A stretch of 64,000 bases of DNA. It comes from Clostridia bacterium. GTDB lineage: Bacteria > Bacillota > Clostridia > Oscillospirales > Acutalibacteraceae. The notes beneath the pieces were generated by a model that searched no databases, had not been told where the DNA came from, and saw only the letters and a list, made by a program, of their open reading frames with translations. How positions within the stretch are numbered: position 1 is the first letter of the stretch; each line of letters starts with the position of its first letter. Position numbers and translations under genes: made by a program. Positions 35,240 through 42,872 of this stretch are shown here, piece by piece. The DNA lies in contig JAFRQM010000049.1 of the NCBI GenBank assembly GCA_017428625.1, positions 62,001-126,000 of the forward strand. The letters are read 5' to 3'.

Positions 35240-35447
35240 TGTCAACGCCTCCGGATATAAACCGCTCCGGGACTTCAAATCCTTCAAGCTCATTCAGACT
35301 TTGTGACTGCCAGTCCTCCGGCTCTTCATCTAAGCCGATAATACCGATAAGTATATCAGCTACTTTGTCGGCATAGTCATCAATAGGCTTTTGTTCTATA
35401 CTGTGCTGTATATCTTCTTTAATTGATTCGATAATTTTACGATTCAT
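35232..35447 (-). CDS. Small hypothetical protein of the integrative element
   Basis: 71 residues, acidic (DEEPEDWQSQSLNELEGFEV), helical N-terminal half. It overlaps the coiled-coil gene upstream by 11 bp and the zincin gene downstream by 8 bp, so it is in a tightly packed operon. No family recognised. Confidence 0.6.
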   Translation of the reverse strand: MNRKIIESIKEDIQHSIEQKPIDDYADKVADILIGIIGLDEEPEDWQSQSLNELEGFEVPERFISGGVDNG

Positions 35448-35928
35448 AAGACACCTCCGAAATAAATGTTTTATATTCTCTTTCCATAGATTTTATACCG
35501 TTCTGAACAAGTCCGGGGTCCTTACCGTCGGCAAATGCCGTCTTTCTGATTTCATCCATTTCCGCCTTAATCTGATTATACAAGTCAACAATCTGTGCTT
35601 GTGCTGCCTGTGCTTCTTTAAATGTTTCTGCATACTCTTTCATACTCTCTTGATATGCTTTTTCAATCTCCGAAGATATTCCGCTTTGCTCTTGCTCTGC
35701 TCTGAGTTTGTCGGCTTCTGCAAGTAACAACTTTTTTCTAATCTCTCCGGATGTTTCCGCACGCTGCACAAGTGTTTTAATTGTTTCGGCTGTCTTAGCC
35801 TTTGATAGGTTGTAATCTGTTCTTGCTCCGTCGATAAGCTCAATTATTGCTTTGTGTAAATTTTCTAAGCGATTCCACAAAGCCCGATTTTCACGGGCTA
35901 TCTGTTTCATTTCATCAAGTTTATTCAT
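35437..35928 (-). CDS. Coiled-coil hypothetical protein of the integrative element
   Basis: 163 residues, almost entirely predicted helix with heptad character and many Glu, Lys, Gln and Ala (about 60-140). No membrane segment or enzymatic motif. GGGAAGGAAAATCAA precedes the ATG. It is the first gene after the iteron-like region. Such proteins in phages may be scaffolds or early accessory factors; function is unknown here. Confidence 0.65.
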   Translation of the reverse strand: MNKLDEMKQIARENRALWNRLENLHKAIIELIDGARTDYNLSKAKTAETIKTLVQRAETSGEIRKKLLLAEADKLRAEQEQSGISSEIEKAYQESMKEYAETFKEAQAAQAQIVDLYNQIKAEMDEIRKTAFADGKDPGLVQNGIKSMEREYKTFISEVSYES

Positions 35929-35940
35929 TTGATTTTCCTT

Positions 35941-36119
35941 CCCTAACCGCTGTAAACAACTGTTAACAGCGGTTTTATTTTTTCTTTTTTCCTTTTATTT
36001 TTTATACTTTAAGTTTTATATTTTATATTTTAGATTTATCTTTATATTTATATTTAACTTTAATTCAAACCGCTGTTAACAGTTGTTAACTGTTGTTAAC
36101 TGTTGATTACTGCGGTTAA
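35941..36119. repeat. GTTAAC iteron-like repeats flanking an AT-rich block, candidate replication origin
   Basis: At 35945-35974 AACCGCTGT pairs with ACAGCGGTT around CTGTTAAC. At 36067-36119 a cluster contains GTTAACAG, GTTAACTGTT twice about 11 bp apart, and ends in a second copy of the CCGC/GCGG boundary (AACCGCTGTTAACAG ... GCGGTT). Between them about 90 bp is nearly pure A/T. Repeated short sites beside an AT-rich unwinding region are typical of origins; an operator array is the alternative. Confidence 0.5.
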
Positions 36120-36433
36120 TTATCCGCCCATTCTTCAAAAGGATTTTCGCCCTCTTCAAAAGATTCAGATTTTAATGTTTTCTTTCCCTTAATAGAATTT
36201 TGTTTGCTGATTCTTTCGGCTTTTTCTTTTGTATCAACAGCGTGCTTTTCATACATCCTGAAAAGCATTTTTGCAGTTAAATCTTTAATATCTCTGTTTT
36301 CATTAAAGAAAAACAATCCGTTAAGTGCTTTGATTAACTGTCCGGCAGATTCATCTGTCATTTCTTCCATTGCAACCGCAATTTCGTATAATTCCGGATA
36401 GTAATTCGGGATAAAGATATTATCAACAATCAT
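36116..36433 (-). CDS. DUF6291-like phage protein
   Basis: 105 residues, starting MIVDNIFIPNYYPELYEIAVAM with GGAGG seven bases upstream. The segment MTDESAGQLIKALNGLFFFN followed by a charged tail (KSESFEEGENPFEEWADN) resembles DUF6291-type early phage proteins, which are found near replication genes. The stop codon lies inside the iteron-like region. It may contribute to replication of the element; assignment is tentative. Confidence 0.55.
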   Translation of the reverse strand: MIVDNIFIPNYYPELYEIAVAMEEMTDESAGQLIKALNGLFFFNENRDIKDLTAKMLFRMYEKHAVDTKEKAERISKQNSIKGKKTLKSESFEEGENPFEEWADN

Positions 36434-36478
36434 TCTTATACCTCCATATTACCAATCGGTAATAATTTCTTAAAAAAA

Positions 36479-36754
36479 TTACCGTAAAATTCTGCGGATG
36501 TTTCCGCTCCGGTTTTCTGTGCTCTGAGTGCTGACCGTCTGACTACCTCCGGAGAGGTAATCACACAACACATTGAAATCGAACAAAAACTTGTTGCCAA
36601 CCCTGACAAACGGTATTTCACCGGTTGAAATCATCCGGCGCACTGCACGCACCGTTAAAGCGGTTTCCGGGTCAACCCTTTTCAACTCTTCAATTGCCTG
36701 TTCTGCCGTTCTCATTTTTGGAGCGGAAACCCTACAAGAATTTAATTCTGTCAT
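36479..36754 (-). CDS. Excisionase-like helix-turn-helix protein
   Basis: 91 residues. ATG at 36754 is chosen because AAAGGGG precedes it by eight bases; upstream in-frame codons belong to the previous gene's end. The core TALTVRAVRRMISTGEIPFV-RVGNKFLFD has the winged-helix pattern of excisionase (Xis/AlpA-like) proteins. It may direct excision with the integrase or activate the leftward operon. Confidence 0.75.
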   Translation of the reverse strand: MTELNSCRVSAPKMRTAEQAIEELKRVDPETALTVRAVRRMISTGEIPFVRVGNKFLFDFNVLCDYLSGGSQTVSTQSTENRSGNIRRILR

Positions 36755-36773
36755 AATCTTTTCCCCTTTCTTT

Positions 36774-36962
36774 TTATTCACCGAACTTTTCAATTCTTGT
36801 TGCTTCAATAGCTTGCAAAAACTTTTCTTTTTTCGTGCCTGTAAGCTCGATTCTTAACCAGGCGTAAACAGTTTTAGGTGTGACACCTAAATAATCCGCA
36901 ACATCCGACAATGTAACTCCGTTATTGTGTGCTGCCTTGCGAATTTCTCTATTATTCTTCAA
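36774..36962 (-). CDS. Small Cro-like helix-turn-helix protein
   Basis: 62 residues from a TTG start preceded by AAAGGGGG eight bases upstream. Residues about 14-35 (GVTLSDVADYLGVTPKTVYA) form a clear helix-turn-helix. It is the first gene of the leftward operon, divergent from the XRE repressor, the usual place of a Cro-type antirepressor. Confidence 0.7.
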   Translation of the reverse strand: MKNNREIRKAAHNNGVTLSDVADYLGVTPKTVYAWLRIELTGTKKEKFLQAIEATRIEKFGE

Positions 36963-36994
36963 ATTGTTTGCCCCCTTTCTCTTAGTTTGGCAAT

Positions 36995-37000
36995 ATTATA
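36995..37000 (-). promoter_or_regulatory. -10 box of the leftward element operon
   Basis: TATAAT on the minus strand, 33 bp before the TTG start of the Cro-like gene. The -35 at the expected distance is poor (TTTATT), so activation or weak basal expression is likely. Confidence 0.4.
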
Positions 37001-37088
37001 ATTCAATTTGTTACGATAATAAACACGGTTTTTTACGAAATTTCAAAATTATTACTTGCTAAAAATCGTTCTTTTTATCGGTTTTTTC

Positions 37089-37120
37089 TTGACATTTGTA
37101 ATAAATCGGTTATAATAACC
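37089..37120 (+). promoter_or_regulatory. Promoter and operator of the element repressor
   Basis: TTGACA (37089-37094), 16 bp, TATAAT (37111-37116). The dyad GGTTAT-A-ATAACC (37108-37120) exactly covers the -10, a likely self-operator for the XRE repressor encoded 25 bp downstream. This region holds the divergent control of the element. Confidence 0.7.
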
Positions 37121-37144
37121 TTAATAATTAATGGAGGCTGCACA

Positions 37145-37816
37145 ATGAATTATAACTTTGCTGAGGGATTTTATCGCGCAAGAATTAATAAGTATAAAAC
37201 ACAAGAACAATTTGTTAATGCTTATAATAATTTTTATAATTTACAAAAAAACAAAGATAATTTGCAAAAAAGCAAAGAACATTATCTTACAACTGATACG
37301 GTTAGTAGCTGGGAACGCGGTAAAAATATGCCCCGTGGAGAAACTTTAATAAAACTGTGTGAATTTTTTAATTGTGATATGGATTATCTTTTTAACGGAA
37401 CGGAATTTATAAATAAAGATATTCAATATATACACAATTATATCGGATTATCTACACAAGCAATTGAACAATTACACGAAATGAACAATGTAATTAATCT
37501 GTCTCCAAAGCTTAATCACGATTTCAAATTTTTTGATAGAATTACTTTCAATGTCTATAACGATTTAATTGTTGACGGGTCATTATGGCAATTAATTGTA
37601 GATTTATTTAATATGCGTATAGCTGAAAATGATGATAAATATCTCGGTTTTTCTACAAGAGAACTGCAAGAGGCAATTACCGCAAAACGATTTCAAGAAA
37701 TCGTTTCAAAATATATAGATAAAGCGGTAAATGAAATTACAAGCAATGAAACTGACAATAAATTTAAATCATCTAAACGAAAAAAGGGAGGTAATAAGAA
37801 TAGCAAACATAACTAA
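37145..37816 (+). CDS. XRE-family transcriptional repressor of the element
   Basis: 223 residues with ATGGAGGCTGCACA upstream of the ATG. An N-terminal helix-turn-helix (about 10-75; TTDTVSSWERGKNMPRGETL) is interrupted by an unusual Asn/Lys-rich insertion. FFNCDMDYLFNG follows and the C-terminal half is a helical dimer domain without protease motifs. It is likely the lysogeny/maintenance repressor for the divergent leftward operon. Its 3' end carries the ribosome binding site of the integrase. Very low GC compared with the host genes. Confidence 0.85.
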   Translation: MNYNFAEGFYRARINKYKTQEQFVNAYNNFYNLQKNKDNLQKSKEHYLTTDTVSSWERGKNMPRGETLIKLCEFFNCDMDYLFNGTEFINKDIQYIHNYIGLSTQAIEQLHEMNNVINLSPKLNHDFKFFDRITFNVYNDLIVDGSLWQLIVDLFNMRIAENDDKYLGFSTRELQEAITAKRFQEIVSKYIDKAVNEITSNETDNKFKSSKRKKGGNKNSKHN

Positions 37817-38987
37817 GCGAGGCAAAACCTATCAAATAACATCTTCCTGCGGTTATGATGTAAACGGCAAACAAATTCGCAAAACAATGACCTACAAACC
37901 CGCTCCGGGTATGACACAAAAACAGATTGAAAAGGAATTACAGAAACAAGCGACATTGTTTGATGTTCAATGTCAAAACGGTTTCAGTATTTCCGGCAAT
38001 GTTAAGTTTGAAACATTCGCAAAAGAATATTTCAAACAGATTGAAACCGAAAAGCAATTGAAACCGTCAACGGTTGAACGGCTGCACGGTTGCGAGGAAC
38101 GAACATATCAAGCAATCGGGCATTTACCTATGAACAAGATAAACAAAAGGCATATACAAGCGTTTATCAATAATCTTTCCGAACCGGGAATTAATAAAGC
38201 AACCGGAGCGGGACTGTCAACCAAATCACAACAAATGTATTTGTCTTTTATATCAAATGTTTTTAATTATGCTATCGGTTGCGATATGGATGTTGTTAAT
38301 CCCTGCGGAAATGTCAAGGTTATTAAAAAAGACAAAATCGAACGCAATGTTTTTACTGTTGAAGAGGCACAACAATTTTTTGACCTGTTGAATACTGCAC
38401 CTTTGAAGTATCAAGCCTTTTTCACGGTTGCACTTTACAGCGGATTCCGCAAGGGCGAGATATTAGGCTTGAAGTGGTCTGATATTGATTTCAACAATAT
38501 GATTATTTCGGTCAACCGCACAAGCGAGTTTTTAAAAAGTCAAGGCGGGATGTATGAAAGCACGCCCAAAACAAAGAAATCACTGCGAACGCTGAAACTC
38601 CCGCAAATTGCTTTTGATGTGCTGCAAGAACTCAAAACCGAGCAAACAAAAAAGCGCTTGCTTTTAGGCTCACAGTGGCAATATACCGATTATGTCTTTA
38701 CTACTGAATACGGCGCACCAATGGGAGCAGACACGCCCCGGCACTTTTTAGAAAAGTTTTGTGATAGAAATAATCTGCCGAGGGTATGTGTTCACAGTTT
38801 CAGACATCTGAACGCTTCTTTACTTATTGCAAACGGTGTTGATGTTAAAACGGTATCCGCTTCGTTAGGTCATAGCCAGGTTTCAACAACATTGAACATT
38901 TACGCACACGCATTTCAGGAACAGCAAGCAAAGGCAAGTGAGGTTATAGCGAACGCCCTACCGATTAAAAGACATCACACGGCATAA
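37800..38987 (+). CDS. int: Tyrosine recombinase (integrase) of the element
   Basis: 395 residues if started at the ATA codon 37800, which lies eight bases after GGGAGG; no ATG/GTG/TTG occurs in frame near this site, and ATG codons at 37731 and 37746 lie deep in the repressor gene. The start then reads ANITKRGKTYQ, typical for phage integrases. An arm-binding N-terminal domain is followed by a SAM-like core-binding domain (about 70-160). The catalytic domain has Arg in SGFRKGEILGLKW, HxxR in HSFRHLNASLL, His in LGHSQVSTT and the Tyr in LNIYAHAF. It recombines attP with tRNA-Pro. Confidence 0.92.
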   Translation: MANITKRGKTYQITSSCGYDVNGKQIRKTMTYKPAPGMTQKQIEKELQKQATLFDVQCQNGFSISGNVKFETFAKEYFKQIETEKQLKPSTVERLHGCEERTYQAIGHLPMNKINKRHIQAFINNLSEPGINKATGAGLSTKSQQMYLSFISNVFNYAIGCDMDVVNPCGNVKVIKKDKIERNVFTVEEAQQFFDLLNTAPLKYQAFFTVALYSGFRKGEILGLKWSDIDFNNMIISVNRTSEFLKSQGGMYESTPKTKKSLRTLKLPQIAFDVLQELKTEQTKKRLLLGSQWQYTDYVFTTEYGAPMGADTPRHFLEKFCDRNNLPRVCVHSFRHLNASLLIANGVDVKTVSASLGHSQVSTTLNIYAHAFQEQQAKASEVIANALPIKRHHTA

Positions 38988-38995
38988 AAAAAGAA

Positions 38996-39013
38996 CCCGC
39001 CGAAACAGGCGGG
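38996..39013 (+). terminator. Hairpin after the integrase gene
   Basis: CCCGCC (38996-39001) pairs with GGCGGG (39008-39013), loop GAAACA. It lies 9 bp after the integrase stop codon and lacks a close U-tract, so it may be a weak terminator on the plus strand. Confidence 0.45.
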
Positions 39014-39043
39014 CAAGGTCAAAAATCATTCTGTTTTTAGGTC

Positions 39044-39118
39044 AATAAACATCAAATAAACATCAAACCGCATTTTAACACAAAATAAAGAAACCCGCAA
39101 ACCCTTGATACATAAGGA
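39044..39118. other. Right integrase arm with sites shared with the left arm
   Basis: Contains the 24-mer with two ATAAACATCAAA units (39044-39067, same orientation as 32976-32999), TTTAACACAAAAT (39074-39086, inverted relative to 32951-32963) and a 19-mer AACCCTTG...AAGGA (39100-39118, about 15/19 like 32901-32919). The order relative to att mirrors the left arm. The remaining gene-free stretch 38988-39363 holds the tRNA and two promoters. Confidence 0.6.
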
Positions 39119-39136
39119 TTTACGGATTTTATGAAG

Positions 39137-39159
39137 TGGTCCGAGTGGCGAGACTTGAA
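39137..39159. repeat. attR: right 23 bp copy, part of tRNA-Pro
   Basis: Identical to 32826-32848. It supplies the CCA end, acceptor 3' strand and part of the T arm of tRNA-Pro, so integration keeps the tRNA intact. Confidence 0.9.
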
Positions 39160-39212
39160 CTCACGGCCTCTTGACCCCCAGTCAAGCGCGCTCCCAACTG
39201 CGCCACACCCGG
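39137..39212 (-). tRNA. tRNA-Pro (anticodon GGG)
   Basis: 76 nt including an encoded CCA. Acceptor CCGGGTG pairs with CACTCGG (one G-U), anticodon stem CTTGA/TCAAG with loop CTGGGGG gives anticodon GGG, and the T loop TTCAAGT is normal. It reads proline CCC/CCU codons. The 3' 23 nt are derived from the integrated element. Confidence 0.96.
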
Positions 39213-39224
39213 ATAGCGAAAGGT

Positions 39225-39253
39225 ATGATATCATAATTCTTTTGTTTTTGCAA
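39225..39253 (-). promoter_or_regulatory. Promoter of tRNA-Pro
   Basis: Minus strand TTGCAA (39253-39248), 17 bp, TATCAT (39230-39225), 12 bp before the mature tRNA. Confidence 0.65.
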
Positions 39254-39301
39254 TAGTTTTTTCGTATTTTTTAATTATTGATTTTAATGTTAATATACTT
39301 A

Positions 39302-39330
39302 TTGAAAGTTTTGCCCTATTGTGATACAAT
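39302..39330 (+). promoter_or_regulatory. Promoter of the symporter/GH31 operon
   Basis: TTGAAA (39302-39307), 17 bp, TACAAT (39325-39330), 33 bp before the symporter start. Confidence 0.6.
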
Positions 39331-39363
39331 ATTTGTGATTTTGTTTGTGAAAGGTGAACAAAT

Positions 39364-40890
39364 ATGTCAGTTAAATCTTTGGCACAGGGGCTCAAGCGCA
39401 CATATCTTGACAATGAGTCTGTTTCCAACAAGGAGCAACTCGGCTTTGCGGGCGGTATTTTCGGCAACGCAATGGGGCAGGACAGCACCGAAACATTTGC
39501 CGACAAATTCAACCGCAACTATATGGGTCTTACCAACGATATGCTCCTTCTCAAAGGTAATATCAGCACAATTCTCGGTTTCTTCATTCCGCCTGTGGCA
39601 GGCATGCTTTATGATATGCCGTCAATTGGCAAAAGAAGTAATCTTCGCACAGCACTGTTGACAGCACCGATTCCTTTTGCTGTTTCGTCAATGCTGATGT
39701 TTGTTGTTCCCACAAGCAGCAGTTTTTACAATTTTATTTGGACTCTTTTCTTCAGCGTATTCTTTTCGATAGTTGACACATTTTATGACATTGCGCTCAA
39801 CACTCTCGGTCTCAAAATGGTCTCAAATCCGCCCGACAGAAAAAAATTCTTTACCTTTGAAGCTATAGCATCTACTCTCGGTTCGATGCTTCCCGGCGGT
39901 ATAATACCCGTGCTTGTTAAAATGGCAGGCGATGACGCCGCCCGTCAGAGATGGACTTATTTCTTTGTTGCTCTCGGTTTTTGCATTATCGGCGTAGCGG
40001 CAATGTATGCCCCTTATATGACTATTCAGGAGAGAGTTGCTTTTTACACTCCTTCCGAAGACTCAGGCAAAAAAACTGAGAAAGTCAGATTTGACAAAAG
40101 AAATTTGGGAGTTATCATCCGCAACAGACCCTTCGTAATTCTTCAGTTCGCCAACATATTTGAACTTTTAAGACAGATTACCTACAAAATTCTTCCGTTC
40201 TTTTATGAGGATGTTCTCGACGCTTATCATCTGCAAACCGTGGTCGGCACAATAAGCGGTGCTTTTTCCTATGTAGGCCTTATGGCTGTTCCGTTTGTCG
40301 GCAAAAAGATTTCGGCAAAGCAAATGCTTGTCGGCGGTTATTCATACACAGGCTTTTTCTATGCGATTATGTCCGCGCTCAATCTCGGGTTTACCGTGCC
40401 CGGCATACGCAGAAAGAAAACGATTATCGGCGCCTGCATTGCTCTTGCGGGTATGCCCAACGCTGCTCAGGGAGCGGCACGCAAAATAATTGTTGCCGAT
40501 TCAACGGATTATATGGAATGGTGTTCCGAGAAAAAATACGGCGTTCCCATCCGAAGCGACGGTGTTCTTTCAGCCACGCAGAACATAGTCGGCAAATTCA
40601 ATGCCCTGCTTAAAGAAAACCTTTACAATATTCTTTTCAAAGTAATCAGATATAAAACAAACAATCTGGCGGACGGCTCAAGACCCGTTCAGTCGGACTT
40701 CACCATTTCCGGCATTTACAAAATTGTTTCTCTTTGCGGTCTGCTCGGCAACATTCTTCCTGCCCTCGCTTTTCTTTTTGATAATTACAGCGGAAAAAAC
40801 AAAGAAAAAATATATGCTGAACTGCTTGAAATGCGCAGTCTGAGAGACGAAAAAGCAAAGGAGTTAAATGAAAATGATGCCACAGTCTGA
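39364..40890 (+). CDS. MFS/GPH-type sugar:cation symporter
   Basis: 508 residues with about 10-12 hydrophobic segments, separated by a charged central loop near 230-255 as in glycoside-pentoside-hexuronide symporters. N-terminal EQLGFAGGIFGNAMGQ and the loop NPPDRKKFFTFEA resemble that family. It overlaps the GH31 gene by 23 bp, so the two are coupled; a role in importing the oligosaccharide or glycoside cut by GH31 is inferred. The substrate is unknown. Confidence 0.82.
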   Translation: MSVKSLAQGLKRTYLDNESVSNKEQLGFAGGIFGNAMGQDSTETFADKFNRNYMGLTNDMLLLKGNISTILGFFIPPVAGMLYDMPSIGKRSNLRTALLTAPIPFAVSSMLMFVVPTSSSFYNFIWTLFFSVFFSIVDTFYDIALNTLGLKMVSNPPDRKKFFTFEAIASTLGSMLPGGIIPVLVKMAGDDAARQRWTYFFVALGFCIIGVAAMYAPYMTIQERVAFYTPSEDSGKKTEKVRFDKRNLGVIIRNRPFVILQFANIFELLRQITYKILPFFYEDVLDAYHLQTVVGTISGAFSYVGLMAVPFVGKKISAKQMLVGGYSYTGFFYAIMSALNLGFTVPGIRRKKTIIGACIALAGMPNAAQGAARKIIVADSTDYMEWCSEKKYGVPIRSDGVLSATQNIVGKFNALLKENLYNILFKVIRYKTNNLADGSRPVQSDFTISGIYKIVSLCGLLGNILPALAFLFDNYSGKNKEKIYAELLEMRSLRDEKAKELNENDATV

Positions 40891-42862
40891 CGGCAGTAAT
40901 GTTTTTTTCGTATTCAACGGCGTCAATCTTCTGCTTAACTGTGTTGAAGACGGTGTCTGGCGCCTTAGAAACAAAAACAATTCCGCTTTTGATAATATGG
41001 GCGCCGCTCAGACTCTTGCCCGCGACCTCGGTGAGGAATATGATAAAGCGCCTGTGCATATTGAGTGTGAAACAGGCAGTGAGTCATTTACCGTCAGAGA
41101 ACAAAGCGGTTCTTATGTTACTGTTGATAAAAACAGTATTTCATTTTTTGACTCTTCCTGCCTTAAGGTCAGAGAACTCATCTCCGTGAAAAATGAAAAC
41201 GGTTCTGCTTTTGTGCGCTTGAAAGTGTTTGAAGACGAACGGTTTTACGGCACCGGAGAGAGGTTTGACTGTGTTAATCAGCGCGGCAAAAAACTCAACA
41301 TTTATGCCGTTGACCGCTGGTGTCAGACCAAGGGCAACAGTTATATTCCCATTCCGTTTCTGTTTTCTTCACGCTGCAACGCTTTGCTGATGAACAGGTA
41401 TGAGCATTCCGTTTTTGACATCTGTTCGTCAAAAAAAGATGAAATAGTTATTGAACAGAAATATGCGCCTGCAGATTTATATATTTTTACAGGCGGATCG
41501 CCGTCAGATATTCTTTCGGCTTACTGCCGCCTGACCGGGTTCGCCCCCATGCCTCCGGAATGGTCTTTCGGAACGCTCGTCTGCCGCTATCACCCTGAGT
41601 TTCAGACAAAAGAGGGTGTTTTCGCTATGACAGACGCTATGAAAGAAAACGACTTTCCTTGGGATGCCGTAATTCTTGAAGGTTTCAGACCTTACAATAA
41701 AGACAATCTTCCGGAACTGCGGGAAATAAGCGACCGCGTTCACTCTCTCGGCAAAAAAGTAATGCTTTATGAACAGTGCGGCAGATTTCCTCAAAACAGC
41801 GAGGAACTTTGCGGTCTTGACGATTCATACGCCGTTTCGTCAAACGAAGGTGTTTGGCTTGATGAAACAAGTTCATACAATCTGGTTGACAATTTCAGCA
41901 AAAAGAAAATGCGTTGCATTGACCTCACATCAGAAAGAAGCCGTGAAAAATGGTCGGAATTCTGGGACGGTTACATTAACGATATCGGCGTTGAAGGCGC
42001 AAAAATCGATTTCTGCGAGCAGTTCCCGGACCGGGAATCAATAGAATTTGCCGACGGCAGAAATCCGATGGCGGCTCACCATTGGTTTCCTACATTATAT
42101 AATGTTTTTCAGTTCCGCCATTTTAATACAAAACCGCAGGGCGGTGTCAACTTCTCACGCGGCGGCGGTATCGGAGCTCAGCGCTATCCGTTCGTATGGG
42201 CAGGGGATCAGAGAAGAGAATTCTTCTTCCTGAAAGTTGTTATAAAGGCGGCTTTATCGCTCGGCCTTTCCGGAGTTCCGTTTGTCAGCTGGGATATGGC
42301 AGGCTATCAGCCTTCCTTCAATCCGGTTGACAGACGCTTTGAAAACAAAGTGTTTATAAGAGGTCTTGAATTTACCGCCTTTTCGGCAAACATACAAACT
42401 CACGGCAAAATAAAGCGCCCATACGATTTTGACGGGCACACAAAAGATGTTTACCGCGCTTATTCACATCTTCACGAGTGCTTGAAACCTTACCTCATTG
42501 AGCAGAGCGCCGTTTCCTGCAAAACAGGTGTTCCGCTTTTGCGTCATCTGTTTCTTTTTGACCCGTCGGATGAAAAAACATTCGACATTGAGGATGAATA
42601 TATGCTTGGCGGCGCATTGCTCGTTGCCCCTGTTCTCAGGCGCAGAAATAAACGCTGTATTTATCTTCCCAAGGGGCAGTGGATAAACATTTTCAACGGC
42701 AAAGAGTATAAAGGCAGTCAGGTTCTCAGAAATTATAAGGTTCCGCTTGAATCCGTTCCCGTTTTCAGGCTTGCCGGCGCTCAATCCGCCTGCCTTGACG
42801 AAGTGCTTGAAAACGCAAAACCGCTGTTAAACAAAATAAATGAATTGTCAAAAAGAAAGTGA
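40868..42862 (+). CDS. Glycoside hydrolase family 31 (alpha-glucosidase/alpha-xylosidase type)
   Basis: 664 residues, no signal peptide. An N-terminal beta domain with FYGTGERFDCVNQRG is followed by a TIM barrel. The nucleophile Asp is in GAKIDFCEQFP (about 380), the acid/base Asp in VSWDMAGYQ (about 474), and the C-terminal beta domain has GGALLVAPVLRRRNKRCIYL. The start is ATG at 40868 after AAAGGAGTT. It acts in the cytoplasm on alpha-linked sugars brought in by the coupled symporter. The nucleophile context differs from the common DGVKTDFGE, so the substrate may be unusual. Confidence 0.9.
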   Translation: MKMMPQSDGSNVFFVFNGVNLLLNCVEDGVWRLRNKNNSAFDNMGAAQTLARDLGEEYDKAPVHIECETGSESFTVREQSGSYVTVDKNSISFFDSSCLKVRELISVKNENGSAFVRLKVFEDERFYGTGERFDCVNQRGKKLNIYAVDRWCQTKGNSYIPIPFLFSSRCNALLMNRYEHSVFDICSSKKDEIVIEQKYAPADLYIFTGGSPSDILSAYCRLTGFAPMPPEWSFGTLVCRYHPEFQTKEGVFAMTDAMKENDFPWDAVILEGFRPYNKDNLPELREISDRVHSLGKKVMLYEQCGRFPQNSEELCGLDDSYAVSSNEGVWLDETSSYNLVDNFSKKKMRCIDLTSERSREKWSEFWDGYINDIGVEGAKIDFCEQFPDRESIEFADGRNPMAAHHWFPTLYNVFQFRHFNTKPQGGVNFSRGGGIGAQRYPFVWAGDQRREFFFLKVVIKAALSLGLSGVPFVSWDMAGYQPSFNPVDRRFENKVFIRGLEFTAFSANIQTHGKIKRPYDFDGHTKDVYRAYSHLHECLKPYLIEQSAVSCKTGVPLLRHLFLFDPSDEKTFDIEDEYMLGGALLVAPVLRRRNKRCIYLPKGQWINIFNGKEYKGSQVLRNYKVPLESVPVFRLAGAQSACLDEVLENAKPLLNKINELSKRK

Positions 42863-42872
42863 GGCATAATAT

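Larger units (their letters stand above)
32826..39159. mobile_element. 6.3 kb integrative element in tRNA-Pro, phage-satellite-like
   Basis: Bounded by identical 23 bp repeats, one being the 3' end of an intact tRNA-Pro. Contents from right to left: tyrosine integrase and XRE repressor (plus), then a leftward operon of two HTH proteins, a DUF6291-like protein, iteron-like DNA, and six small genes ending with a DUF1492 sigma-like regulator; a single plus-strand small gene lies at the left end. No terminase, portal, capsid, tail, lysis, relaxase or transposase gene is visible. The DNA is more AT-rich than the flanks. It may be a minimal phage satellite, or a degenerate prophage. Confidence 0.85.

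Noticed and set aside
36436..36621. 61-codon minus-strand frame within the excisionase-like region
   Set aside because: It overlaps the excisionase-like gene in another frame and has no helix-turn-helix or ribosome binding site.
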